Assembly: GCF_016862955.1 (NCBI RefSeq)
Contig: NZ_BONY01000043.1
Location: forward strand, 20,701-84,700
From: Rhizocola hellebori
GTDB taxonomy: Bacteria > Actinomycetota > Actinomycetes > Mycobacteriales > Micromonosporaceae
Length of the DNA: 64,000 bases
Direction of reading: 5' to 3'
Numbering within the stretch: position 1 is the first letter of the stretch; each line of letters starts with the position of its first letter. The translations under genes were made by a program, and so were the position numbers. Below are positions 7,856-16,597 of this stretch, one piece after another. The notes beneath the pieces are model-generated. The model made no database searches and was not told where the DNA came from. It was given only the letters and a program-made list of their open reading frames with translations.

Positions 7856-8995
7856 ATGGATTCCTTTGATGTGACCAGACGTGCCGTTCTCGCCGGCGCG
7901 GCGGGCCTGCTGGCGGCAGCGCTGCCTGGCCCGGCCAGCGCCACCCCGGCCCGCTTGCGGCTGCCCGCACCCATCGGCGCGGCGGGCCTGCCGGGGATGG
8001 CCATGGGTGCCTCGGCAGGATTGCGGCTGCCCGCACCCACCGGCCGGTTCCCGGTCGGCACGCGCCGCCTGCACCTGGTGGAGGCGACTCGTCCCGACCC
8101 GCTCGCGCCGCAGCCACGCCCGCGCGAGCTGATGGTGACGCTGTGGTACCCGGCGCAGGGCAGCGGCCCGGCCGCCGGCTACCTGACGCCCGGCGTCTCG
8201 ACCCTGCTAGTCGAACAGCTCAACGCGCTCATCGGCTCGGCCTACCCGCAGGATCTGCTGACCTTCGCCACCGCCGCGCGGCAGGGCGCCGCACCACGGC
8301 CCGGGCCACACCCGGTCGTGCTTTTCTCGCCCGGCCTGAACACCAACGTGGCCTTCTACACGGGCCTGTGCCAAGACCTGGCCAGCCGAGGGTTCAAGGT
8401 GATCGGGGTCGACCACACCTATGACGGCCTGGTCGAGTTCCCCGACGGCAGAATCGAGCTGCCCGCCGAAGATCCATCGCCGGAAACCCTGCTCGCGGTT
8501 CGGGTGGCGGACATGGGATTCGTGCGTGCCCGGCTGGCCGATCGCTGTGCGGTCGCCGCGATGGGCCACTCGCTGGGCAGCATGACCGTCATCGGCGCGC
8601 TGGAGCAGGACAGCCGGTTCACCACCGGGGTGGCGATGGACGGCAACCCGCTGGGCGAGGCGAGCCTGACCCAGCCGTTCCTGATGATGGGCAACCCCAG
8701 CCACAGCCGGGCCACCGACCCGGACTGGGCCGGCTTCTACGACCGGCTCCGCGGAGCTCGCCTGCATCTGGTGGTTCACGGCAGCGAGCACTACGACTTC
8801 AGCGACTTCACCGTTTTCAAGCAGCAGATCGACCTCGGTGGGGTCTTCGAGCTGGGGCCGATCGACGGGCGGCGTGCGATGACGATCGGCCGCAGCTATC
8901 TGGGCGCCTGGCTCGTCCAGACCCTGCTGGGCGGGCAGGAACCGTTGCTGCGTCACGAGTCGCCCGCCTTTCCGGAGGTCGACTTTCAGCCCTGA
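7856..8995 (+). CDS. Secreted alpha/beta hydrolase, PAF acetylhydrolase-like
   Basis: The 379-residue protein begins with a twin-arginine-like export signal (TRRAVLAGAAGLLAAALPGPASA, residues ~8-30). The mature part has an esterase fold: a VVLFSPGLNTNVAFYTGL oxyanion segment, nucleophile elbow GHSLGS (~240), and a late histidine in HGSEHYDFSD (~310). These match the platelet-activating-factor acetylhydrolase/dienelactone hydrolase group, so an acyl or phospholipid ester is a likely substrate, though specificity cannot be read. A short motif, LRLPAP-G, occurs twice just after the signal (~34-41 and ~56-63), with the DNA nearly duplicated too. It is transcribed away from the sensor kinase and stops 4 bases before the convergent regulator. 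Confidence 0.85.
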   Translation: MDSFDVTRRAVLAGAAGLLAAALPGPASATPARLRLPAPIGAAGLPGMAMGASAGLRLPAPTGRFPVGTRRLHLVEATRPDPLAPQPRPRELMVTLWYPAQGSGPAAGYLTPGVSTLLVEQLNALIGSAYPQDLLTFATAARQGAAPRPGPHPVVLFSPGLNTNVAFYTGLCQDLASRGFKVIGVDHTYDGLVEFPDGRIELPAEDPSPETLLAVRVADMGFVRARLADRCAVAAMGHSLGSMTVIGALEQDSRFTTGVAMDGNPLGEASLTQPFLMMGNPSHSRATDPDWAGFYDRLRGARLHLVVHGSEHYDFSDFTVFKQQIDLGGVFELGPIDGRRAMTIGRSYLGAWLVQTLLGGQEPLLRHESPAFPEVDFQP

Positions 8996-8999
8996 TGCG

Positions 9000-9662
9000 C
9001 TATTCGGGCTCGTCCAGGCCGGCCCGGAAGGCCAAGCGGGCGGCCTGGACCCGGTTGGTGACATTGAGTTTGGAGAAGATGGCGCTGACGTGTCCCTTGA
9101 CTGTTCCCTCGGTCATGAACAGCGCGGTGCCGATGTCCGCATTGGACAATCCCTGGCCCAGCAGGCCGAGCACCTCTCGCTCCCGGTCGGTGAGGGTGGC
9201 GACCATCTGGTCTTCCTCGTCGGAGAGCTGGGTGCCGGTGCGGCCCTGCGCGGCTTGGCTCATGACCTGCATGGTGACGGCGGGATCGAGCATGGCCAGA
9301 CCATCAGCGGCCGCCCGGAGCGCTCGCAGGAGCTGTTCGGGCGGCGCGTCTTTGAGCATGAAACCGACGGCGCCTGCGGCCACCGCCTCGGTGATGTACT
9401 CGTCGTCGTTGAAGGTGGTGAGGATGACGATGCGGGGCGGGCTTTCGCCGGACATCAATTCTCTTGTGGCGGCGAGGCCGTCCAGCCCCGGCATGCGAAT
9501 GTCCATCAACACCAGGTCGGGTTTAAGCCGGCCGGCCACGGTCAGCGCATCTCTGCCGTCCGTGGCCGTGCCGACTACCTGGAATCCTTCGGCCGTGTCG
9601 ATGATCGTCGTCAATCCACGGCGAACGATGTCGCTGTCATCGACGATGAGGACTCGGACCAC
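9000..9662 (-). CDS. NarL/FixJ-family response regulator
   Basis: The 220-residue protein has a receiver (VDDSDIV, phospho-acceptor Asp in LVLMDIRMPGLDG near 54, Thr in ILTTFNDDEY, Lys in FMLKD) and a C-terminal LuxR helix-turn-helix (LTDREREVLGLLGQGLSNADIG, VKGHVSAIFSKL). No kinase is next to it in the same direction. The sensor kinase at 10414-11553, on the other strand beyond the secreted SLT-like gene, is the most likely partner. It converges on the esterase gene with only 4 bases between stops. Confidence 0.9.
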   Translation of the reverse strand: MVRVLIVDDSDIVRRGLTTIIDTAEGFQVVGTATDGRDALTVAGRLKPDLVLMDIRMPGLDGLAATRELMSGESPPRIVILTTFNDDEYITEAVAAGAVGFMLKDAPPEQLLRALRAAADGLAMLDPAVTMQVMSQAAQGRTGTQLSDEEDQMVATLTDREREVLGLLGQGLSNADIGTALFMTEGTVKGHVSAIFSKLNVTNRVQAARLAFRAGLDEPE

Positions 9663-9691
9663 GAGTCCATCTCACCACCGATGGGGGCGGC

Positions 9692-10279
9692 TCACTTCCA
9701 GAGCGCGGAAACCAGCTTGGAAGCGTCGCCGACCTGGGTGGCGTACCGGTCCGGGAAAGCGGACACCTGGACGTTTTGCGCCACATCTCCGGCCGGAGCC
9801 TTCTTCCAGCTCTCGTTCGGGTGCAACTCGATCATGCGGTTGAGGAACGCGTCGGTCGCGTAGGCCGGGTTGACCAGCTCTGCGGGCTTACCCCAGCCGG
9901 CGGAGGGGCGCTGCTGGAACAGGCCAAGGCTGTCATAGTCGACCGCCTTGTTGTAGTTGTGCAGGTGACCCTCGACGATGGTGGTCGACAGCGCGATGGT
10001 GGCGGCGTGCTGGTCCATGCCGCGCGCCTTGACCTGGTCCACGACCGCGCGGGCACACGAAACCTGGTACCCGTCAAGGTTTCCGGCAAGGTCGGCGTCG
10101 AGCTTGGGGGCCATGTCCTTGGCGAGGTTCTTGTCGGCGTCGGTGACACCCTGCGCGGCACAGGGGACGGTGGGGATGGAAGCAGCTTGTGCGGGGGCGG
10201 AGTGGGCTAGCTGTACTCCGAAGGTCACGGTGGCAGCGGCAATGGCGGTCACAATGGCGGCTCGGGTGTACTTAAGCAA
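9692..10279 (-). CDS. Secreted lysozyme/transglycosylase-like (SLT-fold) protein
   Basis: The 195-residue precursor has a clear signal peptide (AAIVTAIAAATVTFGVQLAHSAPAQA, ~7-32). The mature part has the motif YDSLGLFQQRPSAGWG with a nearby catalytic-like Glu in IVEGHLHNY, followed by NPAYATDAFLNRM. This pattern is common in small secreted actinobacterial proteins related to soluble lytic transglycosylases, which suggests a cell-wall role, but activity is unproven. It may be co-transcribed with the regulator downstream (29 bases). An SD-like AGGAGA lies just before the ATG. Confidence 0.75.
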   Translation of the reverse strand: MLKYTRAAIVTAIAAATVTFGVQLAHSAPAQAASIPTVPCAAQGVTDADKNLAKDMAPKLDADLAGNLDGYQVSCARAVVDQVKARGMDQHAATIALSTTIVEGHLHNYNKAVDYDSLGLFQQRPSAGWGKPAELVNPAYATDAFLNRMIELHPNESWKKAPAGDVAQNVQVSAFPDRYATQVGDASKLVSALWK

Positions 10280-10413
10280 GATTTCTCCTTCGCAAGACGT
10301 GGGATGTTTTCCCTCGTTCTGGCCACCAGTCTTCCGGTCAGGGGGGTGCTCCCACCTCTGTCGTGGGTCAGCATTCGCCCCTGACGAAAGTCGGGGAGGC
10401 GAATAATCGAGGA

Positions 10414-11553
10414 GTGCGACTGTTCCCGATCTCCGTGCTCGCCTTCGCGCTTGCTGCCGTGGTGAGCTGGGAACGGCTGAGCATCGACAAGGGCCAGCAC
10501 GACCTGGTGCGCATAGCGCTGTGGATTTCCGGCCTTGCCGTCATCTTTTGTGCCCTCTCCGGGCGCTGGTTCCCGCTGACCGCGCGGGCGGGGGCGGCCG
10601 CGGGCGTGTCCTGGCTCACCACCGCCGCGGTGCTGACGCTTGGGCCGATTGACCACTCATGGGGGGTGGGGGAGTCGATCGGCCTGGGAATCCTGATGGC
10701 CCAGTCGATCCGCAAGCTGCCTTCGCCCCAGGCGCTCGGCCTGGGCCTGGCGCTGGGCACGGCGGCGATCATCGCCCCGATGCGTGATGAGCAGCCGGGT
10801 CCGTTCAGCTCGGCGATCGGGGTGCTGACCCTGTGCACCGCGGCGACCTTCGTCTACCTGCGCGGGCTCGACTCCGAACACAGGCTCGCCGTGTCGGAGA
10901 CGCGCATCAGGGAGAGGTTAAGCATCGCCCGCGAACTTCACGACCTGGTGGCCCACCACATCACCGGAATAGTCATTCAAACCAATGCCATCCGTCTGGT
11001 ACTCAATAGGCCACAAGAGGTCAAGGAGAAGCTCGACGACATCGAAGAGGCCGGAAAGCAGGCGATGACGGCCATGCGGCGCTTGGTGTCCCTGCTGCGC
11101 GACAGCTCCACCGCGCCATTGGACCCCACCCCGGGGATCGCCGAGATTCCGGCGGTGGCTGTCCCGCTGCGCAGAAGCGGGGTGCACGTCGCCATGGACC
11201 TCGATCCCGCGCTGGCCGGCGTTCGCCCCGACCTGGCAGCTGGGATATACCGGATCGTAAGGGAGGCATTGACCAACGTCGGCAAGCATGCGCGCGGGGT
11301 CACCCGGGTGGACGTGGAGGTGAGAAGCGATTCCGCGGGCGACATCGACATCGAGGTGACCGACGACGGGCGAGGTGAGACCTCTCGCTTCGCGATAAGC
11401 GGGTTCGGCCTCATCGGGCTCAAGGAGCGGATTATGGAGCTCGGCGGAAGCCTGCAGAGCGGGCGCATGGCCGGCGGCGGATGGCGGCTCAAGGCTCACC
11501 TGCCCGCCTCGGCCACCATGACGCCGAATCACGAAGGCAGCTGGCCGCTCTAG
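10414..11553 (+). CDS. Membrane sensor histidine kinase (HisKA_3 type)
   Basis: About 380 residues. Five to six hydrophobic segments occupy the first ~135 residues (PISVLAFALAAVVSW, IALWISGLAVIFCALSG, AIGVLTLCTAATFVYL). The HisKA_3 motif ELHDLVAHHITG carries the phospho-acceptor His, and the ATPase domain has IVREALTNVGKHA, TDDGRG and GFGLIGLKERI. I prefer the GTG at 10414 because the in-frame ATG at 10363 adds 17 polar residues lying in the divergent promoter region. It is probably the partner of the NarL regulator at 9000-9662. The methyltransferase gene begins 10 bases after its stop. Confidence 0.88.
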   Translation: MRLFPISVLAFALAAVVSWERLSIDKGQHDLVRIALWISGLAVIFCALSGRWFPLTARAGAAAGVSWLTTAAVLTLGPIDHSWGVGESIGLGILMAQSIRKLPSPQALGLGLALGTAAIIAPMRDEQPGPFSSAIGVLTLCTAATFVYLRGLDSEHRLAVSETRIRERLSIARELHDLVAHHITGIVIQTNAIRLVLNRPQEVKEKLDDIEEAGKQAMTAMRRLVSLLRDSSTAPLDPTPGIAEIPAVAVPLRRSGVHVAMDLDPALAGVRPDLAAGIYRIVREALTNVGKHARGVTRVDVEVRSDSAGDIDIEVTDDGRGETSRFAISGFGLIGLKERIMELGGSLQSGRMAGGGWRLKAHLPASATMTPNHEGSWPL

Positions 11554-11563
11554 CTTTGCTCCA

Positions 11564-12349
11564 ATGTGGACAGTGTTGCCGTGGTCCGGGCCGCGATATG
11601 GTCGCCACATGCTTGCCCGTGCGTGGGGGATTACCCGATCGATGCTCATGTACCACGGCGTGCCCGGAAGGCAGCGCCGCATGGTCCGGTTCTACCGGCA
11701 GTTCCTCGGGCCGGGGGAGACCGGTTTCGACATCGGCGCGCATGTGGGCAGCCGGGTGCGGGCGTGGCGGCGGATGGGGGTGCGGGTGATCGCCCTGGAG
11801 CCGCAGCCGGACTGCCTGCGGGTGCTGCGACTGCTCTTCGGCCGCGACGCGGGGGTGTCCATTGTGCCCAAGGCGGTGGGCGCGGCGCCGGGCCGGGCGC
11901 GGCTGGCCCTTTCCAGCGCCACCCCGACCGTGTCGTCGATGTCGTCGGAATGGATCGAGTCGGTGACCGCCGCCGACCGTCGTTTCGCGCAGGTGCACTG
12001 GGACAGCTCGGTCGAGGTGGAGGTGGTGACCCTTGACGACCTCATCGCCGCGCACGGCGAGCCGGCCTTCTGCAAGATCGATGTGGAGGGTTTCGAGGCC
12101 GAAGTGCTGACCGGGTTGAGCAAACCGTTGCGGGGGCTGTCTTTCGAGTACCTGCCGATGGCGCACGAGGAAGCCCTGACCGTGCTGGGCATCGTGGAGC
12201 GACTGGGCGCGTACGAATACAACTACGCGCCCGTGGAGACGATGCGTTTCGCCAGTGAGCGCTGGCTAGACCCGCTCGCGTTGCAGCGGCTGCTCGAGCG
12301 CTTCCGGCCGCTGGGCCGCTCCGGCGACGTCTACGCCCGCCTGCGGTAA
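11564..12349 (+). CDS. FkbM-family SAM-dependent methyltransferase
   Basis: The protein of up to 261 residues has a Rossmann SAM-binding start GFDIGAHVGS (~53-62), then VIALEPQPDC (~75-84), and the FkbM hallmark FCKIDVEGFEAEVL (~168-181) followed by LSFEYLP. FkbM enzymes usually O-methylate sugars or secondary metabolites, so it could modify the product of the neighbouring gene cluster. No clear ribosome-binding site precedes the ATG at 11564 or the in-frame ATG at 11609 (MLARAWG), and the latter is equally likely. Its last ~84 bases overlap the convergent CDP-alcohol phosphatidyltransferase gene. Confidence 0.85.
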   Translation: MWTVLPWSGPRYGRHMLARAWGITRSMLMYHGVPGRQRRMVRFYRQFLGPGETGFDIGAHVGSRVRAWRRMGVRVIALEPQPDCLRVLRLLFGRDAGVSIVPKAVGAAPGRARLALSSATPTVSSMSSEWIESVTAADRRFAQVHWDSSVEVEVVTLDDLIAAHGEPAFCKIDVEGFEAEVLTGLSKPLRGLSFEYLPMAHEEALTVLGIVERLGAYEYNYAPVETMRFASERWLDPLALQRLLERFRPLGRSGDVYARLR

Positions 12350-13042
12350 CGGCTCACCCCGGCGTCGCCACAGCCAGAGGAAATCCCTGCCGAACGATTC
12401 GACCAGCAACGCCAGGGCTATCAGCAGGGCGGCGATGCTCAGCCAGGGCCACACCACCTCTGCGGCCACCACCACCAGAACGATGCCCTGGATCGCGGCC
12501 ACCACCTTGCACCAGTAGCGCGGCGGGGGTGTGCGGTGCATCCACGGCAGCACCCAGCTCGCGGCGACATAGGCGTAGCGCATCGCCCCGATGGTCAGCA
12601 CCCACCCCCCGACCATGGGCGCCACATAGACGCTGAGAACCGCGATGAGGAAGGCGTCGACCTCCATGTCGAAACGCGCGCCGAAGCTGGAAGCGGTCAG
12701 GGTGCGCCGCGCGACCAGACCGTCCACCGCGTCTAGGACAAGCGCCGCGGTGGTGATCGAGACGAAGACGGTGGCCGGGACGGCGCCGGTCAACGAGTCG
12801 GCGGTCAGCGCGGTGACCCCGCCGACGAGCGCGGCTCGTGTGATCGTCACCCAGTCGGCTGGTCCAAATCGGGCCGTTTCCGTGCGGTGCATCGCGCGAG
12901 TGACCAGGATGGCTATGGCGACCGCGTAGCAGCCTCCGATGATCCATCCGGCAGCGCGCAGGCCGATGGTGAGCCACAGCGCGCCGAGGAACGCCGCCGA
13001 AAAGATCAGCCCGATTATCGGGCCCAGTCGAACCGAAGGCAC
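12266..13042 (-). CDS. CDP-alcohol phosphatidyltransferase family membrane protein
   Basis: The 258-residue protein has about six membrane segments and the signature D-x2-D-G-x2-A-R-x8-G-x3-D-x3-D, seen as DAVDGLVARR then GARFDMEVD (~103-128). All acidic residues are present, so it should transfer a phosphoalcohol from a CDP-linked donor; the acceptor is unknown. GTG start with GGAG upstream. It is divergent from the dehydrogenase operon across only 46 bases, which suggests shared control. The end overlaps the FkbM gene by 84 bases tail to tail, so the last ~28 residues (PLPQAGVDVAGAA...) may be less constrained. Confidence 0.88.
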   Translation of the reverse strand: MPSVRLGPIIGLIFSAAFLGALWLTIGLRAAGWIIGGCYAVAIAILVTRAMHRTETARFGPADWVTITRAALVGGVTALTADSLTGAVPATVFVSITTAALVLDAVDGLVARRTLTASSFGARFDMEVDAFLIAVLSVYVAPMVGGWVLTIGAMRYAYVAASWVLPWMHRTPPPRYWCKVVAAIQGIVLVVVAAEVVWPWLSIAALLIALALLVESFGRDFLWLWRRRGEPLPQAGVDVAGAAQRPEALEQPLQRERV

Positions 13043-13088
13043 CGCATCTCCGTAAGGTTCGTTGATGACCTAAAAAGAAGGGAGGCCG

Positions 13089-14069
13089 ATGGCATACTAC
13101 GCGCAGGCCTTCTGGGTCATCTCGCCCGGTATGGGCGAGATCCGCACGGTGTCGCTTCCCGAGCCCGGCCCCGGTGAGGTGCTCGTCCGCACGCTGCACA
13201 CCGGCATCAGCCGGGGCACCGAAACCCTGGTGTTCCGCGGTGAGGTTCCGGTGAACCAGCGCGAGGTGATGCGGGCGCCGTTCCAGGAGGGCGACTTTCC
13301 CGGTCCGGTGAAGTACGGCTACCTCAACGTGGGCGTGGTCGAGCAAGGGCCGCAAAAGTTGCTGGGGCGCAAGGTGTTCTGCCTCTATCCGCATCAGACC
13401 GCCTACGTCGTCCCGGTCGACGCGGTGGTGGCCATTCCCGACGGTGTGCCGCCGACGCGCGCCGTGCTCGCCGGGACGGTGGAGACCGCGGTGAACGCGG
13501 CCTGGGACGCCGCGCCGCTGGTCGGCGACAGGATCACCGTGGTGGGCGCGGGAATGGTCGGCTGCTGTGTCGCCGCCGTGCTGGCCCGGCTCCCGGGCGC
13601 CTCGGTCGAGCTGGTCGACATCAACCCGCAACGGGCCGCCGTGGCGGCGGCCCTCGGCGTCCACTTTGCCACGCCTGAGCAGGCGCAACCGCACCGCGAC
13701 GTGGTGTTCCACGCCAGTGCCAGCGCGGCCGGGCTGCAGCTGTGTCTGGAGTTGCTCGCCCGCGAGGGCACGGTCACCGAGCTGAGCTGGTATGGCGACC
13801 GTGAGGTGAACGTGGCGCTGGGCGGCTTCTTCCACTCCGGAAGGCTCAGCATCCAAGCCAGCCAGGTCGGCATGGTCGCCCCGGCGCGCCGGGCGAACCG
13901 CTCCTATGCCGACCGCCTGGCCCTCGCCCTGAATCTGCTCGGCGATCCGGCCTTTGACGCGCTGCTTTCCGGCGAGTCGCGTTTCGACCAGCTGCCAGAT
14001 GTTCTGGCTGCTCTATCCGCGGGTACGAATTCCGCGCTGGCCCATGTCATTACCTACGGCGGAGAGTGA
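13089..14069 (+). CDS. Zinc-type alcohol dehydrogenase-like oxidoreductase (MDR family)
   Basis: The 326-residue protein has the MDR layout: GroES-like N-terminus ([23 protein letters not shown]), then a Rossmann domain with [17 protein letters not shown] (~156-172) and [10 protein letters not shown] for the cofactor. The usual catalytic Cys/His zinc ligands are not obvious in the N-terminal half: GISRGTE replaces the CG(I/V)CGTD motif. This resembles MDR subgroups such as BchC-like proteins that lack classic zinc sites. It is the first gene of the seven-gene operon, with a good SD (GAAGGGAGG), and its stop overlaps the next start (GTGA). Substrate unknown. Confidence 0.82.
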   Translation: MAYYAQAFWVISPGMGEIRTVSLPEPGPGEVLVRTLHTGISRGTETLVFRGEVPVNQREVMRAPFQEGDFPGPVKYGYLNVGVVEQGPQKLLGRKVFCLYPHQTAYVVPVDAVVAIPDGVPPTRAVLAGTVETAVNAAWDAAPLVGDRITVVGAGMVGCCVAAVLARLPGASVELVDINPQRAAVAAALGVHFATPEQAQPHRDVVFHASASAAGLQLCLELLAREGTVTELSWYGDREVNVALGGFFHSGRLSIQASQVGMVAPARRANRSYADRLALALNLLGDPAFDALLSGESRFDQLPDVLAALSAGTNSALAHVITYGGE

Positions 14070-14476
14070 AGAATCCTGTGTTCAGCGTGACCGTCCGGGA
14101 TCACATGATGATCGCGCACAGCTTTCGGGGAGACGTTTTCGGGCCAGCGCAACAGTTGCACGGCGCGACGTTCGTGGTCGACGCGACGTTTCGGCGCGCC
14201 GAACTCGACGCCGACAACATCGTGGTCGACATAGCGCGGGCCGCCGACGAGCTCAAGGCGGTGGTGGGCGAGCTGAACCTGCGCAACCTCGACGACGATC
14301 CCGCGCTGGCGGGCATGAACACCACCACCGAGGCGCTGGCCCAGGTGATCGCGGACCGCCTCGCCGGCCGCGTGAAAGCCGGCGCTTTCGGCCCGGGCGC
14401 GCTCGGCCTGGCCGGAATAACGGTGACCCTGCACGAGTCGCACATCGCCTGGGCCAGCTACGAGCGGGCACTATGA
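14066..14476 (+). CDS. Divergent 6-pyruvoyl-tetrahydropterin synthase/QueD-like protein
   Basis: The 136-residue protein keeps the T-fold pattern of the PTPS/QueD family: AHSF near residue 17, LHGATF near 31-36, [25 protein letters not shown] and a final [11 protein letters not shown] with the conserved Glu. Key residues differ. The usual HGH zinc motif reads HGA, the catalytic Cys before it is absent ([10 protein letters not shown]), and the LDH motif reads LDD. It probably binds a pterin-like or pyrimidine substrate but is unlikely to run the classic PTPS or QueD reaction. GTG start overlapping the dehydrogenase stop; stop overlapping the glycosyltransferase start. Confidence 0.8.
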   Translation: MKNPVFSVTVRDHMMIAHSFRGDVFGPAQQLHGATFVVDATFRRAELDADNIVVDIARAADELKAVVGELNLRNLDDDPALAGMNTTTEALAQVIADRLAGRVKAGAFGPGALGLAGITVTLHESHIAWASYERAL

Positions 14477-15579
14477 CCGGCACGGTGCATCTGGTGCTGC
14501 CCAACGACATCGACGACCCGGCGTCGCCCAGCGGTGGCAACGTCTACGACCGGCGGGTCAGCCAAGGCCTGGCGGCGCTGGGCTGGGCGGTGCGTGAGCA
14601 TCCGGTTCGCGGCGGCTGGCCGCATCCCAGCCAGGCGGAAACCGCCGCGCTGTCGGCGGTTCTGGCATCCCTGCCCGCGGGCCAGACCGTGCTCCTGGAC
14701 GGTCTGGTGGCCTGCGCCGCGCCCGAGGTGATGTGGTCGCAGGCGGCACGGCTGCGGCTGGTCATCCTGGTGCACATGCCGCTGGCGGAGGCGGCGTCCT
14801 CGCTTCGCGCTGGCGAGGGGCGGGCGCTGGCGGCCGCGGCCGCGATCGTGACCACCAGCCTGTGGAGCCGTGGCCGGCTGCTGGAGCTCTATGACCTGCC
14901 ACCCGGCCGCATTCACGTCGCCGCGCCGGGCGTGGAAGCGGCCCGCCTGGCGACCGCGTCCCGGGCGGGCAATCGCCTGCTGTGCGTGGCCGCGCTCGCC
15001 CGGCACAAGGGGCACGACCTTTTGGGAAAGGCGCTGGCGGAAGTGGCCGACCTGCCCTGGAGCTGTGTATGGGTGGGTCCGCTGCAACGTGAGCAGGGCT
15101 TTGCCGATGAGCTGCGCCAGCTGATCCGGGTGTCTGGAATAGCCGACCGGGTGCACTTGGTAGGCCCATGCCGCGGATCCGCCCTCGAATTCCGTTACGC
15201 CCAGGCCGACCTGCTCGTGTCGGCTTCCCGCGTGGAGACCTACGGGATGGCGGTCACCGAGGCGCTCGCGCGCGGAATCCCGGTGCTCGCGCCTGCGGTG
15301 GGCGGCCTGCCCGAGGCGCTCGGGCGGGCTCCGCAAGGCGCTCTGCCCGGGATGCTGGTGCGTCCCGGCGATCATTTGGAGCTGGCCGCTGCGCTTCGGC
15401 GGTGGCTGACCGGGGAAAAGCTAAGGGATGACCTTCGACGGTCCGCCCGTGAGCGCCGGGCCACGCTCTCGGGCTGGGCGCTCACCGCACGGCTGCTCGC
15501 CGGTGTCCTTTCCGCGTCGGCGGTCACCATGAGCAAGATTTACTCGCCCTCTGTGGAGGATTTCGCAGACACACCATGA
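14473..15579 (+). CDS. GT4-type glycosyltransferase
   Basis: The 368-residue GT-B enzyme starts at the ATG in ATGA, overlapping the previous stop. The N-terminal domain begins [19 protein letters not shown]. The C-terminal donor domain has [16 protein letters not shown], a phosphate-binding segment, and the E-x7-E motif [17 protein letters not shown] (~248-264) of GT4 retaining enzymes, followed by VGGLPEAL. It would transfer a nucleotide-activated sugar to a pathway intermediate; neither donor nor acceptor can be named. The frame extends upstream through the two preceding genes, but that part reads as arginine-rich out-of-frame sequence and is not coding. Confidence 0.88.
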   Translation: MTGTVHLVLPNDIDDPASPSGGNVYDRRVSQGLAALGWAVREHPVRGGWPHPSQAETAALSAVLASLPAGQTVLLDGLVACAAPEVMWSQAARLRLVILVHMPLAEAASSLRAGEGRALAAAAAIVTTSLWSRGRLLELYDLPPGRIHVAAPGVEAARLATASRAGNRLLCVAALARHKGHDLLGKALAEVADLPWSCVWVGPLQREQGFADELRQLIRVSGIADRVHLVGPCRGSALEFRYAQADLLVSASRVETYGMAVTEALARGIPVLAPAVGGLPEALGRAPQGALPGMLVRPGDHLELAAALRRWLTGEKLRDDLRRSARERRATLSGWALTARLLAGVLSASAVTMSKIYSPSVEDFADTP

Positions 15580-15601
15580 CCCCAACATCTAGAAAGGGAC
15601 T

Positions 15602-16597
15602 TTGCATCGACTGGAGGTCCTCTTGCGCAGCGTCTTGACGTCGGCCATCGCCCGGCCAATGTGGACGTGGGCCCGAAACCTGCTCGGCATCGGCATCCTT
15701 GCCTGGCTGGGATGGCGGCTGGGCACCGGCCCGTTCCTGGACGGGGTACGAGCCATCGACCGGTCCAGTCTGGTCGTGGCGACCGTCATCGGCGCGGTGA
15801 CCACCTCCTGCTGCGCTTGGCGGTGGCGTCTGGTGGCCGGGGGCCTGGGCGTGCGGCTGCCGATGCGGGAAGCGGTCGCGGCCTGCTACCGGTCACAGTT
15901 TCTTAACATGACCCTGCCCGGCGGGGTGGTCGGCGATGTGCACCGCGCGGTGCGGCACGGCCGCGATGTCGGCGATGTCGGCCTTGGCGTACAGGCGGTG
16001 GTGCTGGAGCGGGTGGCAGGACACGTGGTGCAGGTGGTGCTGGCGGTGACCGTGCTCGCGGCGTTCCCGTCGCCGGTACGGTCGCACCTGCCGGCGGTGC
16101 TGGCGGTCCTCGCGGCCGTGGGTCTGGTGGTGGCGGTGCTGGCGTTCGGCGTGTCCCGTGGCGGATCGATCCGGTGGGTGGCGGCGCTGGCCCGCTCGTT
16201 GTCGCGGATGCGCCTGGGGCTGCTCACCCCGCGGCTGTGGGCGGGGGTGGTGTTCACCTCCGCCGTCGTGCTCGCCGGCCAGCTGGCCACCTTCGTTCTG
16301 GCGGCCCGGGTCAGCGGCTCGGCCGCGCCGCTGGCTCTGCTGGTGCCGCTCACCCTCTTCGCCCTGATGGCCATGGCGGTGCCGCTGCATGTGGCGGGGT
16401 GGGGATTGCGAGAAGGCGCTGCCGCCTGGGTGTTCGGCGCGGCCGGGCTGACCGCCACCCAGGGCGTCGCCACAGCGGTGACCTACGGCGTGCTGACTCT
16501 GGTCGCCGGATTGCCCGGGGCTGCGGTGCTCCTCTTCGGAAGGCTGGGCGCCCGAACGCCCGTCGCCGCCCTCGCCCAGGGGGAAGCGAATGGCTGA
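15602..16597 (+). CDS. UPF0104/LPG-synthase-TM-like integral membrane protein
   Basis: About 331 residues with eight or so membrane segments. The pattern matches the lysylphosphatidylglycerol synthase transmembrane region (AglD/MprF-like): SQFLNMTLPGGVVGDVHRAVRHGR near 99-122, the loop conserved in this family, and PLHVAGWGLREGAAAWVFGAAGL near 261-283. It lacks the MprF cytosolic synthase domain, so a flippase or lipid-linked intermediate transport role is likely. Start is TTG at 15602 (SD GAAAGGGA) or TTG at 15623 (GGAGG five bases upstream); the second is at least as good. The end overlaps the next gene by 8 bases. Confidence 0.85.
   Translation: MHRLEVLLRSVLTSAIARPMWTWARNLLGIGILAWLGWRLGTGPFLDGVRAIDRSSLVVATVIGAVTTSCCAWRWRLVAGGLGVRLPMREAVAACYRSQFLNMTLPGGVVGDVHRAVRHGRDVGDVGLGVQAVVLERVAGHVVQVVLAVTVLAAFPSPVRSHLPAVLAVLAAVGLVVAVLAFGVSRGGSIRWVAALARSLSRMRLGLLTPRLWAGVVFTSAVVLAGQLATFVLAARVSGSAAPLALLVPLTLFALMAMAVPLHVAGWGLREGAAAWVFGAAGLTATQGVATAVTYGVLTLVAGLPGAAVLLFGRLGARTPVAALAQGEANG

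Noticed and set aside
13954..14472. N-terminal extension of the glycosyltransferase frame
   Set aside because: The extension overlaps two well-supported genes and is Arg-rich out-of-frame sequence; the ATG at 14473 fits the ATGA coupling.
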